A stretch of DNA of 64,000 bases, taken from positions 101,010-165,009 of the forward strand of contig VXBM01000758.1 in assembly GCA_013400155.1 (NCBI GenBank), in the 5' to 3' direction. Below, in pieces: positions 11,438 to 25,446 of the stretch (the first letter of the stretch is position 1; each line of letters starts with the position of its first letter). Origin of the DNA: Helopsaltes ochotensis. Its lineage: Eukaryota > Chordata > Aves > Passeriformes > Locustellidae. The position numbers and the translations under genes were made by a program. Below the pieces are notes generated by a model that saw only the letters and a program-made list of their open reading frames with translations, was not told the origin of the DNA and searched no databases.

Positions 11438-14400
11438 AAGGGGAATAACACAGAAATGAAGAGAAATCTTAGAGCAGATTTTTAGGAAAATGAATACTTT
11501 TTGAACATCCTGTGTCTCAAGGAGGAAACGGAATGACAATGAAGATTAAGCTGGGTCTTGTTTTAAAAGCATGTGGGAAATGAAAATGCAAAACGTTTTT
11601 GGTTCACATAATGAATTAACCACAAAAAACCTACCAAAATTTCCTATTAAATACACAAACTCTACTTGTGAGGGAGGAAGAAGAAACTATTATGGAACTG
11701 ATAATGTAGCTCTACTAAATAATGACTATTTGTAATAGATTTTTCCAACTCTTTAGTAAACACCAAATTTATTAGGAGATGGTTACATTTCTTGTTTTTC
11801 ATTTCTTTTTGATTTATTAATAAAAAACAAAATAATACACACAATTTAAAGATATAACTATAACTACTATCAAAAAAATGTTGTGATGTAGGTGCGTGTT
11901 GAAAAAAAATGGTTTCTGTCTTGTTGACTACATGTAGGGGTGAAATATAAGAAAAAGTGTTGTTCTTAAAGTAGGTATTCTGTACCAAAGCACCGTATGG
12001 ATATGTGAAATGACAAAGTATCCTAACAAATAAGCAGAAGAGAAGAAAGAGAATTTACCAATCAAATTAGAAAATCCACAATTTACTGAATTATAATTCT
12101 ATTACTTTGAATAGCCTGTCTCAGACAGTGACCTGTGTCATTGTTTCATCTGTTCCACCTCCTACTTCATCTTTCTTTTCAGACATGTAATGAATATATT
12201 GAACACCACCTGCTTTCCAATGAAATCCTGTATCCTTTGTTTTTATGAAAACACACATGCTTCATTTTCCTTTGGAAAAACAATTAATTACTATCTGAAA
12301 CACCTCTCTAGCTTGAAACCTAAATGTATTTAGCATTCAGTATGTAAAATTCTATATCTTGTGAACAAGACAAACAGCAAAATATATTAAACCCCACACA
12401 TTTTAAAGTTTCCCAGCTATTGACCCTATATGTCCCCAAGGAATTGTCACACAAAGGAACAGGCTTTTTCAGCAGCAAAATTAAACTCGCGGATTTGTTT
12501 ACACTTATGTTTTCTGAAACAGGACCAAATTTCCATTAAACTAATATAAATATCTAGTTTTCTTTGTGATTGAACTATTTATTGATTCACAGGAAGACAC
12601 ATTTCAACTAATAATAGCCTTCTAACTCACTCTATACATTCCGCCAAACAAAATTATTATCAGGAAATTTGTTCAATCTTCTTATAAAAATTGGCAATAA
12701 CATCTGAATGCATTATTACCTCCACAAAAAAATAAAAAAATCACCTTTCTTTGCAACATATATTCTTCTGCATAAGAAACTATAATCTCTGTTTTATCTA
12801 AGAAATATATTGTGTTCAAGCATGACTTATAACACCTTATTTTTATTTTGAAATTATTTATTTTGTTTCGACACCTGGGACAAAGAGTGATTGGTTTCAA
12901 TGCACTTCACATTCATAAATATGTGTAGTAATTAATATAGAGCTGTGTAAGCAAGAGCAAGTCCATGAGTAATAGAGGAACATCAGAATAAAACTACATC
13001 AAGTTAGTTATTTATTCCAATTCTTCATGTGATATACAAAGATCTAGTCTCATCTGGAATTGCTGCAAGGGGAACTAGTCAAAACGTTGTTTGAAATAAA
13101 ATCAGTTGCAGTCTGTCTATATTTGCAATCTTTTCTTAGTCATATATACTTTATTGATCTCAACATTCACAAGAATGCATCTTAAACTTGTATGTTTGCT
13201 TACTGTTTCAAGTTAAGCAGTAATTGAAGACATGATTTCTCTAACTTCATGAGGCAATTAATCTAAGCATAAAGAAATCCTTTCCAAATGGATTTTTGGT
13301 ACAATATTTTCAGATTAACCTCTCCTTCTAAGTAGAGGTAGAACATTAAGTTTCCTTTCTTCTGTTGCTCAGAGAGACAAAACTACCACTTATGACTTTT
13401 GTCTTTTCTTCTTGGGGAGAAAAAAAAGGCAAAACCCTCCTGTCTAATAATGTTGTCTCTTTCACTGAAATGCAAAAGCTTATAAGAGTGCTGCTCGTCG
13501 GTATTAAAACTTTAAACTTAATTTCACAGGTATTATGGATAGAAATGTCAAATGCAAATGTAAAAGTAAGTCAGAGCAAGTAAAGAACAGAACAACAAAC
13601 AAAGGAGATCAAACACCCAATGCGCTTCCTGTTTCACATAATACCCAATTCCATATTAACGTTGATATTCATAGCAATGGCTGTGGTGGAAAATGTCATT
13701 GGCACATCCACAAAAAACTCATGGGGCACACAGCTGTAGATACTTTCATCTGCTGAGCAATAACCAAGTGGTTATATAAGGGAAAGGACTTGTGAATCAT
13801 TAACATGGACAGTTATCCCTACCTCCTGGTGTGCAGAGAGTGTTTTGGGAACAGGTGTTTTCAGTGGTTGTTGTTTGGTTTTTTTCTTTTTCAGTTTTTT
13901 TTTAACCTTATAGATAATTTAAAACCAGAAAAATATATTTTAAAACCAAAATATATTAGGTAGACTTCAGGAGAGCTGTTGCTTGAAAGTAAGCCCTTTT
14001 TTCCTTTAGAGAGACCCTAACTGAGATTAGACATGAATGACACTTCAGAACAAAAAAACCCAATACTTTTAGTACCTGTTCTGGTAGCACACTCTCCCTA
14101 GAGTGGTGGGGAAGCACAGACCAGAAATCATAGTAAAGATATGTGTAGGTACACACACAACAGCTTTAAGGAAAGAAAGGTTGTCACAAATAGGTCACTG
14201 GTTGGTTCTCAAATACGGTAAAATACAAATTCTAATACTTACATGGTTTTCTACCATCAGCCACAGATATTGAAAAGCAGTCACTGAAGACAGGGACTCT
14301 CTATCAGAAGGCTTAGCAAGAATCCATAAAGAATTCCACTTCCCAGTATATATGATCATGCAGATACGTAGACATAGGTGTGGGTATGTATATTCAAAAA

Positions 14401-15139
14401 CACATTTGCAAAGGTAGTGTGCTGCAACTCAACTAACCCATTTTCTGAAGAAATAAGGAACAGAGAGATTTTTTAGCACTGCAGCCGCTCTGGATTAGGT
14501 CCCAAACAAGGGCTATGCTAACCTCCTGACCTTGTGAAAGACACAAACCAAATTTTTAAAATGTAATTTTTCTTTCCAAAGAAGGTTACAAAATTAAGGT
14601 CGGGATACAAGGCTGCTTCAACATGTTTCTTTACAAATTTTTCTCTGTGAGTCATCAGCCCATGAAATAAATATGCTCCTAAAGAGTAAGAGTTCTTTTA
14701 GAGGAAAAGAACTTTTTTCCTCTTGTAATTCTGAAATAGTATATGAAATGAATCAGAAGTAAACAGAGCAACAAATGGAGTCACGCCTCTACCAGCCTGA
14801 AATCATAAATGCCAAAAGTATTATGTGTTCTGATTCATCACAATGAACTTCCCCAGGAATCTGAAAAAGGTCATTCAAATATTAAACAACCCACTATTTC
14901 ACTCAGCTAAAAGCACACTGTAGCTCTATGCTATAATCCTAAAATGGTATCTCATTTGCCAAATGCCCCTGATGTGTCCAGTTGCAGCTTAACTAATGCT
15001 AAGCTGAGGACACAATTTTCTTCTCTACTGCCTGAACTACAGCTAACTCTTATGACAATGTCAGTGGTTAAAAACCCTAACAGGAACACCTTACACATTT
15101 AAATGTGGGGAGTCATTTGCAATTGAGAACTAGTAACTC
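11438..15139. other. Unique AT-rich DNA, no gene seen
   Basis: About 3.7 kb without a recognised repeat family, RNA gene or exon. A short T-rich, G-interspersed piece at about 13860-13905 resembles the G/T tracts elsewhere but is much weaker. Confidence 0.5.
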
Positions 15140-15490
15140 TTACACTAAGGTGTGCCTTGCTCCCCCCAAGGAGAGTAAAGCCTCCAAAGTAGCAATCTCT
15201 TACAGGGTTTCCTCCCCACAGACTGACCCCAGTCACCCTGTATAAACAGGAATGAAATATGCTCTGGGCTAAGCGAGCTTGTTCCCAGTTTTGTAGGATT
15301 ACCATACTCATAACTGTACATGATGTCTGGGCCCAGGAGCTGTACCCTGGTGTCCAACCTGAGTCCCACTCTCCCTCCTGGCCGGGGGCTGCACACGGGT
15401 GTGTGAGAGCATCAGCCACCTTTCCAGCTTTCAGCAGCTCTGCCTGAGGGTGCTGGTCACACATCCTGAAGTGTCCTGTTGACCAGGCTG
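15140..15490. other. GC-elevated block of unknown origin
   Basis: The local base composition shifts to GC-rich, with CCTCCTGGCCGGGGGCTGCA near 15374. A minus-strand frame of 121 codons (15099-15464) is open across it but has no recognisable domain, signal peptide or family motif. A TATAAA element occurs near 15240 on the plus strand. An LTR fragment is conceivable, but no terminal TG..CA ends or target-site duplication could be identified. Confidence 0.35.
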
Positions 15491-15739
15491 AATTGGCAGT
15501 TCCTCCTGTCTTAGATGGAAGACAAGTTTCTTATCACATTCACTCCGTATCAAACTTATAGAAGGTTACACAGATGAGACTGATCATTTTTAACTTGATG
15601 AGATGTTCTTCAGATCATTATGGCCTCATCAAAGAGCCAGGAAAAAAATTACACTGTCATTCACTCATTAACAGGTAAAACAGATAAAAACAATAGCAAA
15701 AAGCTTGATATTAATTTCTTTGATGCTTTGAAATTTGCT
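15491..15739. other. Unique DNA
   Basis: AT-rich unique sequence with no supported feature. Confidence 0.5.
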
Positions 15740-16010
15740 GCCATATACTACACGGAGATCACATTCATTTAATCGGCTAATTAGTTGCAAGCAACCTCTG
15801 ATCTTTGCTAAAGACTAAAAATACATTTGTTAATGAAATCTGTCTTGAATACAGCTTTTTGGAGTGATTCAGAATATCTAAAAGAAGTGCATTATGTTTT
15901 TATTAAGTTTACCGTGGAGACTGAATTTACGCACTTGTAACACTACTATGACCTATATTAAAGACAAACTGATAACCATCGCCATGGTAACCAAAAAGCT
16001 TCAGCGATCT
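15740..16010. promoter_or_regulatory. Possible conserved noncoding element
   Basis: This is complex, non-repetitive AT-rich sequence with a dense set of motifs typical of vertebrate developmental enhancers. They include CTAATTAG (homeodomain core) near 15777, TTAATGAAAT near 15830 and GCCATGGTAACC near 15981, which resembles an RFX X-box half. No open frame spans it. The call rests on texture and motifs only; no alignment was possible. Confidence 0.25.
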
Positions 16011-16339
16011 TATAAGAGTTTTCATGTGAGAATTTAAAAATAACAACTCTATACTTTCCTTTTTATTTCAAAAATCAGTCAGCTCTAAGAGCACAATTAT
16101 TTTATTTATGTATATATATCTATAAATATAGAAAAAACACATTGTCTTGCAAAATTAATTATATCCATATATCTAACACTAAAAAGTAGGTAGCTAGGTA
16201 AATTCTCCTTTTCAAGAAATCTATATTTTGTAATAAAATTAGAAAATTTATTTTCTCTGTCCAGTAGGAAGGTATTTATAATTAACTTAAAGCTATCTCC
16301 CACCACTGGTCTCAAGGAGTTAATAAGACATATATTATA
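16011..16339. other. AT-rich unique DNA
   Basis: Very AT-rich, with a short TA-rich run near 16110-16130 (TATGTATATATATCTATAAA). No gene seen. Confidence 0.5.
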
Positions 16340-16600
16340 CATGACTTAAATGATTGTACTGTTTGTCAGCAATTATATCAGCAAGTTGTTGTTTTGTCAT
16401 TTTTTTTTTAAATCACAAATCATTTAGGCATTCAGTACCAAAACAAATAGGATGACGATGTATGTCTTTGCTGTGAACACTTGGATTCCCATCACTTTGC
16501 TGCTTAATGTGATGTCAGTTGCGAAGAAGAAAATTTCAATAATTTGATGTAAAGTTGATTAGCTCTATAAATCATGAAATTCATTATTTAACATTTCCTC
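16340..16600. promoter_or_regulatory. Possible conserved noncoding element
   Basis: Non-repetitive, AT-rich sequence with balanced motif complexity, including AATGTGATGTCAG near 16507 and GTTGATTAGC near 16553. It has no coding potential. It is called only by resemblance to conserved vertebrate noncoding sequence, so it is weakly supported. Confidence 0.18.
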
Positions 16601-19600
16601 TTGAAGCAGTTCCAGACTCTCAGCTATGATAAATAAAGGAATAGACTGGTTCCAGCCTATATTTAACTTCAGATAATGCATAAGCCATAAATATATTTTC
16701 AAAACTTATTTTCTCCTCCATATGCTGTTCTAATATATATTCTGGAATCCACAAAGGTAATCTTTTTATAAAATCAGCGAAGGAACATATATTATTTATA
16801 AACCTGAGTATTTTTGCTAAAAACAACCTTGCATTTGTTATCCATCAAACTTACAGCTGTAACAATACACGTCCTGTAAAGTATCTGGAATGTATTGTAT
16901 GCATTATATTTATATCCCATATAACATTATCTATACTTACAAGTATATATTCTTAAATGTGATATATTCAGTTTCAATATTGCAAGCATCAAAGCATCAT
17001 AACTTATGTTAAAGCCCAAATTAATACATTCAATAAAAATTTCAGTGTCACGCAGTGGTTATAGATGATCTTGTCAAATACCCATTAAATGCCTCGTTAT
17101 TATGCTTAGGTAAACAAGCTGAATTGAAAAACTTGTGGAAGTTCCCTTGAATGACCACCCAATGTTCCAAATACTGGACTAGAATGAAAAATAAATCTTC
17201 ATGTCAGTTTTTCCCCATTGCACTTCTTGTTCCAGTATAGTGAAAAGTTAGGGGAAAATCATTCTTCAAGTACTTCCACAGCCATGACACAAAAATGTTG
17301 GTTTAGAATAATATCCAATGAATATTTTAGATTTCTATTGAATCAGAATGATATCTGAACTCTGTGAAAAGCACCATAGTGGTGACTTCTATACACATGA
17401 TGGCTTATAGAAGGCAGATGAGTACAGACACTTTCCTTTTTTTCCAAAATCAACAGTGTTAAAAGTGTTGGTAAAGGGAAAAATCATTTAACAGCTCAGT
17501 TCCTGTACTTCAAATTCTTCATACAGGTTAAAAATAAGACCTGTTTCATTGATGTGGGTTTGATGACTTTTTAGATAAGCAGTTGAACACTCATGCTCTA
17601 GAATGATATGGTAAAAAGCGCAGTGAAATGCTGAAGTATTAAGAAATTATGAGTCATTTAAAGAGTAATAGGCTGAAGTCACAATATCATATGTGGCAAT
17701 TATATTTAGAGATTTCCTGCATTTTGCTTATAAAAAACTATCACTGCATAAAATCAGGAGTCTAATATAAATAGGCTCCTTGTGTATTCATTAACTATCA
17801 TATATGGAAGCAGAAATGAGAAGCTTTTAAAAACATGACCATCTATCATTTTCTGTTAGAAACCCACAGTGATTTCTCTCTATAGTAGTCATTGAGGATT
17901 AACCAATTTGTGGCCGCATGACCCCCCAGTAAAACTCTCCCAGCTATCAAATCATGATTGCCAAAGAAACCCTGGTCTACCTCAGAATACGTTTTTCAAG
18001 GGACTGCTTTTACTTTGGACAAGACATTTAGAAGATTTTTTCCTTCTAAGCTTGCTCCGTGCATTTGTCTTGTATGCATCTGACTGTGCAAGGGTCAGTG
18101 TTTAGCATGGACACTCAATCATGATGTCAGTGTCAGTGGCTATTTTTAGGTGTAGAAGCACCTGAACCAGCTGCTCAAATCAGCTATATCCTGAACAGAG
18201 CTGTCAGTGCAAAGCCCAGAGTCAGTAAGTGCCTTCTCAACACCTCTGCTAACACAAATGAAACCTGGCCCCTAAGAGTCCTTCTTTCTCAGGTCATTCT
18301 GATTATGGGTCCACAATCCATACAGGCTGCCTCAGAAAGGTACACATGAAAGAGGAAGGTTGCAAAAAACAGAGATCTTTCTTTTATTTGGGGAGATGTT
18401 ACAAATACACAAACAAAAGATAACTTATTTTCAGAAATAATTGGACCCAAATAAAGTACTAAACATGTCATTTTATGGGAGGATTTATCAGATTATACAT
18501 TCTGAAGTAAATATACACTTGTGCTGAAAAACAAAATATCCCTGAGTGGCTCAACACACTCTCAATGTGTTCATGTGCTGTTGCTCTTTGCAAGTACTCT
18601 ACTAATTACCTAATGATTCTGAAGTATTTTAAGTGCTACAAAGGAGTCAATTACCAGCATAGTTGTATTGTTGTGTTATACACCTAAAATACATATGTAT
18701 ACATGTTTTCCTTTGTTTAAAATTTCTTAGTGGGTTTATTTTCTGATTTGCAGAAGAATGACAGAAAGTTGATGTCCCTCTGAAAACCAGTTCTGTTCAC
18801 AAACCTAATGATGCTTTTCCCAGGATATTTGTTAAATCAGTTTGTTGTAACAGACATATTTGAAGGGGAGAGATATCCCTCTCTACTGTGTCCTCTATAA
18901 GGCTGAAATTACTACTAGATTTGAAATTTTATTTGATAATAATGCTTATAATAAGAGCAAAGATTCATAGCTAGACCTATTTGCAGATTAATACATTCAG
19001 TAAGTCATACCATGTCTAACAAATGATTATAGACAAGAGATAAAAGAGGACATCCTTAAAAGAGGTTCTAAATTCAGTCCTGCTAGAGGTAGATTTCACA
19101 CATACTCCAATCATCATAAAAACATGAGTTATTAATTATTTTTTGCTATAATTCTCAATGTAATCAGTATCAATTCACTGGCATCTTTTCTCTTAGCAAA
19201 ATATCACTGCTATAACACTCCTGAAAGTGTGAAGCCATCTTTGACCACATGATTTGTGGTATCTGAACTGAGGTAAAACACACATACTGAAGTATTTGAA
19301 AAATAAGATGTTTTGCACTTCTTGGGATGCTACTGTCAGTGAGTGCAGTCTAACCCAGGTGAAGGCACGGGACTGTGTGTGACTGGACAGAGTGCACAAA
19401 GAAAGATTTGTCGGTCTGCAAGCTTTTGTCCAACCCAAACAGGATATTTTTTGACTGTCATCACATGCACCAAACAGTCGTAGTCAATAAAGTTCCTGTC
19501 ACCGTGGGACATTCTGTGTAGAGATCAAACTACATAAATCCCCCAAATTCCTCAGCCAAACCAAAACTTACTTCTACTCTATTGTTTTTAAATTTTAATC

Positions 19601-21618
19601 CTATTTTGAAACTAGTTCTACTCATGAGCATTGTCCTCAGAGTTCGACTTACCAATATTAGTATTAGAAACATCAATCCTATTTTTAGCTTTTCATAAAG
19701 GTTATCAATCCACATTTACTGCTATGCCAAATTAATATTTTGTTTCTTATTGCTTACAGTGACAGGAGCTTGTGTCATGAACTAAAACTTGTGTTTGCTA
19801 AAAGCCTATATAAATTGTCAGTTTATGTCTCATAGAGGCAATTGCCTCCCATACCAAATTCTCAATAAATCAGGTGAAGTGTTTTTAAATTGCAGTATTT
19901 GTCTTGTGGAAATTTTGTAAAAAAAAAATCCCAGTAATTTCTAAATTGTATTTCTAGCTCTCTGGTGCTTTTGCTGCTCCACGTGGATTGGAACTATTGA
20001 TTCCAAATGTGAAATTATAGAGTCTGGAGACAGAGGACATCTACTTGTGTGACGTTCATCACAAGGCAGGTATTTCAGCAGTACCAGTGTCCTGTTGGTT
20101 TGTCAGCGACAGCTGTTCTTGCATAAATGTAACTCTGCAAGGTCATTAAAAAAGTAACAGAAGAAATTCTATGTAGCAGGTTTACTGATAGAGGGAATGA
20201 TGTCTGCCTGAGAGAACAGATATAATAGCAATATTACTTTTATCTGCCATTTTTGTCTGATTTTTTTTTTAATTCAGGAATTTCTTGGATACCAGTTTTT
20301 GGGGTTTTTTACACCCCTTAATCAAATATAGTTAATTCCAATCTTTGAGTAATTGAAGACAAATACTAAAAAAAAAAAAAATACATTGACTTGACAGTGG
20401 ACAAATTTGTTAATAAAAGTCTCGTTAATATTGTTCTGTACAAGATTATGTTGTTAACTTTACCATTTTACTCACCATGAATCAAGGAGGAGAAGGGAAA
20501 CAGAAAGTCAGAAACATAAGAGACTTTCTCCATCGCCACAAAACCTGAGACTGAATAAGCTGCATGGCTCTAAAGTGAGTGGCAGAAAGATTAAAGATGA
20601 ACAATCAACAAGAAGAAAACATGATGAGATGGCAGAAAATGTCTTTGTTTCTGAAGGACTCCTACAACGGAATGCTCTCTCTGAGACCAAAATAAAGGAT
20701 ATTCATTTATGCTGTAATTTTAAAAATTAAAAAAAACCTTGCAAATGTGGGCTGAGTTTAGATATCCGATCTTACTTTATGTATGACCCTATCATGCTCA
20801 GACTTTGTTAAAATCTGTATGCAGACCTACAGCATATCTGCAGCATAGGAAAGGACCCAGGGAAGATGCAAGTCATGACTTTATTCAGCTACTGTGACAC
20901 ATTTTTTTAGAACTTTGCCCATGATGATCCCACGAAGTTTTGTACCATCTTACTTTTTTTTTTGTTTTAATTCCTCTCATGTCTATGCCAATGAGAAAAA
21001 GAATGAGCCTGCCTAGAACAATTGCTATGATAGCAACAGAAAAATCTCTCAAATATGATGGTACATTGGAAATTCAGCAAGAGCTAATCACTATAAATGC
21101 ATGTCTATATATTTATGCATGTTATTTTGCCCCATGGACTTATATTTCATTTTGCAAACCAAAAAATTACTCTAATTTTAATTTCTGAATTCACTGCAGT
21201 ATAACAAATTATTACAGAAACTATGTAATAGAATTTTATAAATGCTATTAGTTCTCTCCAGTCTTTTTTGCATCAGTAGCTTGTTCCTACAATCCCCTCC
21301 TGCTGAATTCTTGCTGAGGAATTCAGAGGAAAAGAATGACTAACTCCAAAAGTGGAAATGATAAACCAAGGACATCATGCTCATACAGCTCTCTTCTCTT
21401 GCTGCAGCTAAACAATAAAATTTTATGTTAGTAATTGATAGAGGTAGTATGGCAAAAGTTTACCACATAATGAGCTATTTTCATAGTAAATTTTTAAATT
21501 GCAATTTATCTATATTAAAACTATGTTATAAAGCTCCCCAGCTCGTCTACCATAAAACAACCTTCAGCAAGAGTTGCAGGATATAATCTCTGGGTAATCT
21601 TTTCTGAAGAATGCATAA
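16601..21618. other. Unique AT-rich DNA, no gene seen
   Basis: Five kilobases without any recognised transposon, RNA gene or exon. Scattered open frames of 60 to 82 codons lack family features. Confidence 0.5.
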
Positions 21619-21629
21619 CCCCCCCCCCC
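21619..21629 (+). repeat. C11 homopolymer
   Basis: Eleven consecutive C in an otherwise AT-rich setting; a likely length-variable and error-prone site. Confidence 0.9.
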
Positions 21630-21746
21630 ATCCATTTCAAGTTGTATTATCACTCCATTTATAAAATCCCACAGCCATGTTGAACTGTAATCAAGTTTCT
21701 TGTGATGTGTTGCTATTAAACAAAGCCTGCTTTCTTTCCATATCCC

Positions 21747-21754
21747 TGACGTCA
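21747..21754. promoter_or_regulatory. Consensus CRE palindrome
   Basis: The octamer TGACGTCA is the full cAMP-response element bound by CREB/ATF dimers. It contains a CpG, which is depleted in vertebrate noncoding DNA, so an intact copy is mildly notable. No promoter is seen nearby, and chance occurrence is possible. Confidence 0.3.
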
Positions 21755-24700
21755 CCTACACCATCAGGACACTTGAGTGCAGCTCACAGCTCTTCACAGC
21801 TTTTCGTTCAGGTGAAAGGAGCTGCAAGACCTGAGTGTGAAAATACAAGGGAAAAAACCCCATAGTTAATTAATGTTTCTCTGCTACAGCTAACGAAGTT
21901 GATACCAAGAAGTGTCAAACTGCACACACAACAGGTATATTTTGATGGGTATCATTTTCTGAGGTGTTTCAAAATAACTTTACTTCAAATTTAAAGAACC
22001 TACTGCAGCAACAGAGAGGAGCAGAAGAGGCTGAAAAGAACTGTGGAGAGAGAAAAATCAAAGAGTAAGAGTTCTCCTCCTCAGTCCATAGAACCTGCTA
22101 AACTCTATTGGAGTGCAGCTGAGGACATAAAAGGAAGAGACAGAGAGGATGTCCTACACAGTAAAGAAGCTGTACTTAATTTCTAATCAGTATAATATTT
22201 ATTTAGCCAGTGTTAACTCTTTTAGAGAAATAATGTTCGTGAGGTCCTGGGAACACAGGGACAATATGAAAATGTAAAAGAAAGGTTTGTTCTCAAAAAA
22301 TTATTTTACAGTGTACAATTCACCTGCTGGTGACAGATTGTTGCACTCATCTGGTGGATCTGCACCTCAGCACAGTTTGTTAAACTATGGAAAAAGAAAA
22401 TATAGTGGGAACTTTCCATTCCAATGGACAGACTGAAATCACAAGAACTCATGTTTCCTGTTTCTGCAGATGCTGGAAGTTCAAGGAAATCTCTATTTGT
22501 ATATTTCCAAAAGAATCCAGCTTAAACTTGGTTTATTTTCAGAATGTAGATATACACTATGGGAATGACAGCATCAGATGGGTGGTTCTCCACTGTTTAG
22601 TAGCTCCTAAAAGCAGGCAAAATTTAAAGGTATGTTAACTCATCCACTGGTACCTAGAGATGAAGTGGCACTTTGATTACATTCTGTGTTGCAGTTTGAA
22701 ACTAGAAAAATCAGAGAGTGTGTGCCAAAAACAGCAGCGTGGTGTGTCCTGCAGGGTCCTTCATTAAGGTATTGATAGAAATATGTTGAGATAATGAGTA
22801 TGCAACCCCCACAGCAGTATCAATGACTACCCACATTCCAGATTCTGCGTTAATCATCAGTGAAGAAAAATGAATCCAAATACAGCGCTGTACCTTCTCT
22901 TAGTAATGGCAGTAAGCTATTATTTCATTTTTAGATGAGAAATACATTCTACTGGTACAAAGTATCTGATAAAATTAACATAATCAAGTGCAGTATCAAG
23001 ATTTATATAAACTCCAGTGAAATGAAAAAGTTAAAAAAAAAGCAGTGGTCTTTTCCTATCAGGAATCAAACAACACAAAATATATTTTTAAATGATTTGT
23101 TACCATTTTTTTAAATACTATTTTTTTTAAAAAATGAGATGCCCTGAATTCTGCATTTTGCAAGTACATCAGTTAAAACAAAACAAAACAAAAACCCCAA
23201 CACCTCTGCCCTCAACAAAAATTACTTTTTGTAATTTGAAAAGTATCTTTGCACGATCCATAGTCCAGGAGTGACTCTCTATTTCCTCTTAGGTAACAAT
23301 TCATTCTATATGTGTGTTTGAAGCTCTGATGTCTTAAATAAACAAACCTGTAAGACAATCACACGGTGCATCCTAAGATACAGCATTTGAGGTTGCCAGC
23401 TGCATCACCTCCTCTTTGTAATGGCAACATGGACTAAGTGCACAATTGTGATGAGTGCATAAACAAATGCCCCTGAATGGCTACATTTATTTTTATCAGA
23501 AAACTTCCTAACTTTCCTTTCCAATAGGATCACCGCAGGGCAGAATTTCATTATGTCTCCATTCCTTCACATACCTTAGATCTTTTCCTCACTTAATCTA
23601 AGCCACGCCTGTTCTCAAATTTCAAGTAGAATTCTACTAAGAACTGCTTTATGGCTTTCCCTTTTAGTTCCTGAGCAGTTCCATCCATGAAATGAAGGAG
23701 ATGGGAATGCAGCCCAATATTCATATTAGTCCTGAAGAAAGTGGGAGTATGAGAAGGATTCCAGGCACTGTGACTGGAACATCTGATGTGGGCTGGAACA
23801 TAGCTGTTAATAACTGGACATCAGCTGTAGCAGCAACTCTGAATTTGAGAGACAGTGAGACTAATTTTAGTTCAAACTGAAGGAACTTTTGTTCCTCCAC
23901 CCTGGGGAAATTGCTATTGACTAATAGTTTAATGTGCATTGTAGCTCTTGTTTGATAGCTATATAAAATATAATATTTTAGGAATACCTAAATGACATTT
24001 AATAGCTTAAAAGCAATTGGGAGGACATTGGTCTTTGTTATTTTTTTGCTATTTTATTGATTTTTTTTTTCAACAACCAATATTTATACATGAATAAAGA
24101 ACTAAGCAAAGATTGTAGCAGGCAGAATTTTTCTCACACAGATTTCTTTTAAATGCTTGGTTTAAGTAGGACTGAAACTACTGATTTATAATTTTGAAAC
24201 AAATTCTGTCTTAATATATTTGTTTTTCTTCAAATGTAATGTAAAACTACTGAGTATACTTGTAATCCATATAAAGTGGAAACAAATGTTATCTCTTCCT
24301 CCCTCAGAAGTCATCATACATTGAATGGGTTTTTATGGACCATATGGACATTAGTCAATTATTTTAAAATTACTCAAATGTATGTTCAAAATTCCCTATT
24401 TTCTTTATTTTTAAAGACCTATTTCTAGCTGTCAGAACTGATATATTTATATCTTCTGTCTAAATGTAGAGTTATATTTTATTATTGAGTAACCATGAAT
24501 TTTCTGCTGAATGTGAAGAAAATTGCCATGTGGAAGTATACTGTACTTCTGTAGCTGTGCAATATGAAAGTGATGAGGGACATCAGTTGTTTTGGTCTGT
24601 TTATAATCAGTTTACATTGTAGTACTTCACCATTCTCACCTGTTTCCTACTTAATATATTCATTGAAGCAGACACATCAGGATGCACATCTCAGTATGAA

Positions 24701-25293
24701 CAGAAGTGTGAAAATTGAAACAAAAATTTCATGTTGATGTTTTAGAAAAGAGCAAATCTGTCTAGGAGACTTAATCAAAATTATGAATGATATGGAAATC
24801 ATAACAGATGAGAGCAATAGATTGAAGAATACAGCAGGATAAAAATAATATTTCTCTTTCAGTATGAGCTGCAGGTATGGAATACACTCAGGTGCAGCAA
24901 ATAATAACATTGATTTACATTTGTTTGGATGAACTAATGGAAATTCTGATCAAGGCACTGACATTGCCATCTTCTCTTTTGCAATAAAGTTTATGTGTTT
25001 TGAGAAGGTCTGGAAAAAGACCAATAAAAATGATTGCACATTCAGAGCCAGAAATAAACTGTAAAATCTTTGTAGTTATATAATTAAATGGGAAATTTTC
25101 CTTTTGTTAGACTAATTGATGAAAAACTCGTCATGTGTATCTTAATCTATAAATTTTAACAAATAAAACTGACAAACTCCTCTTTTCCTGCAGTATTCAT
25201 AGCAAATCAATCCCTATAGGAATTGGGAAAAACCCTTGCCTGTCAGATTGACTGACATAAGGAAATAAGATATCAAATAAAAGATTAAGTAAG
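21755..25293. other. Unique AT-rich DNA, no gene seen
   Basis: No recognised exon or dispersed repeat. A small (AAAAC)n-like piece occurs near 23176-23196. Open frames near 22387-22638 and 23692-23880 have no recognisable similarity. Confidence 0.5.
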
Positions 25294-25446
25294 CAAAAAA
25301 ACCTCACCAAAAACCANNNNNNNNNNNNNNNNNNNNNNNNNNNNNNNNNNNNNNNNNNNNNNNNNNNNNNAACCAAAAAAATCCCCCCCAAAAAACCCAA
25401 GAAAAACCCAACAAAAAAAACCCCCACCAAAACAAAAAAACCCCAA
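25294..25446 (-). repeat. A/C-rich low-complexity tract broken by an assembly gap
   Basis: Runs of A alternate with C2-C7 runs on both sides of a 54-N gap. It is the reverse complement class of the G/T tracts at 5822 and 10238, so the G-rich strand is the minus strand here. The gap sits inside the tract, which suggests the assembler or sequencing chemistry failed on it. Confidence 0.9.
25317..25370. other. Assembly gap, 54 N
   Basis: A run of 54 N flanked on both sides by A/C low-complexity sequence. The missing bases are probably more of the same tract, and the true length is unknown. Confidence 0.98.
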
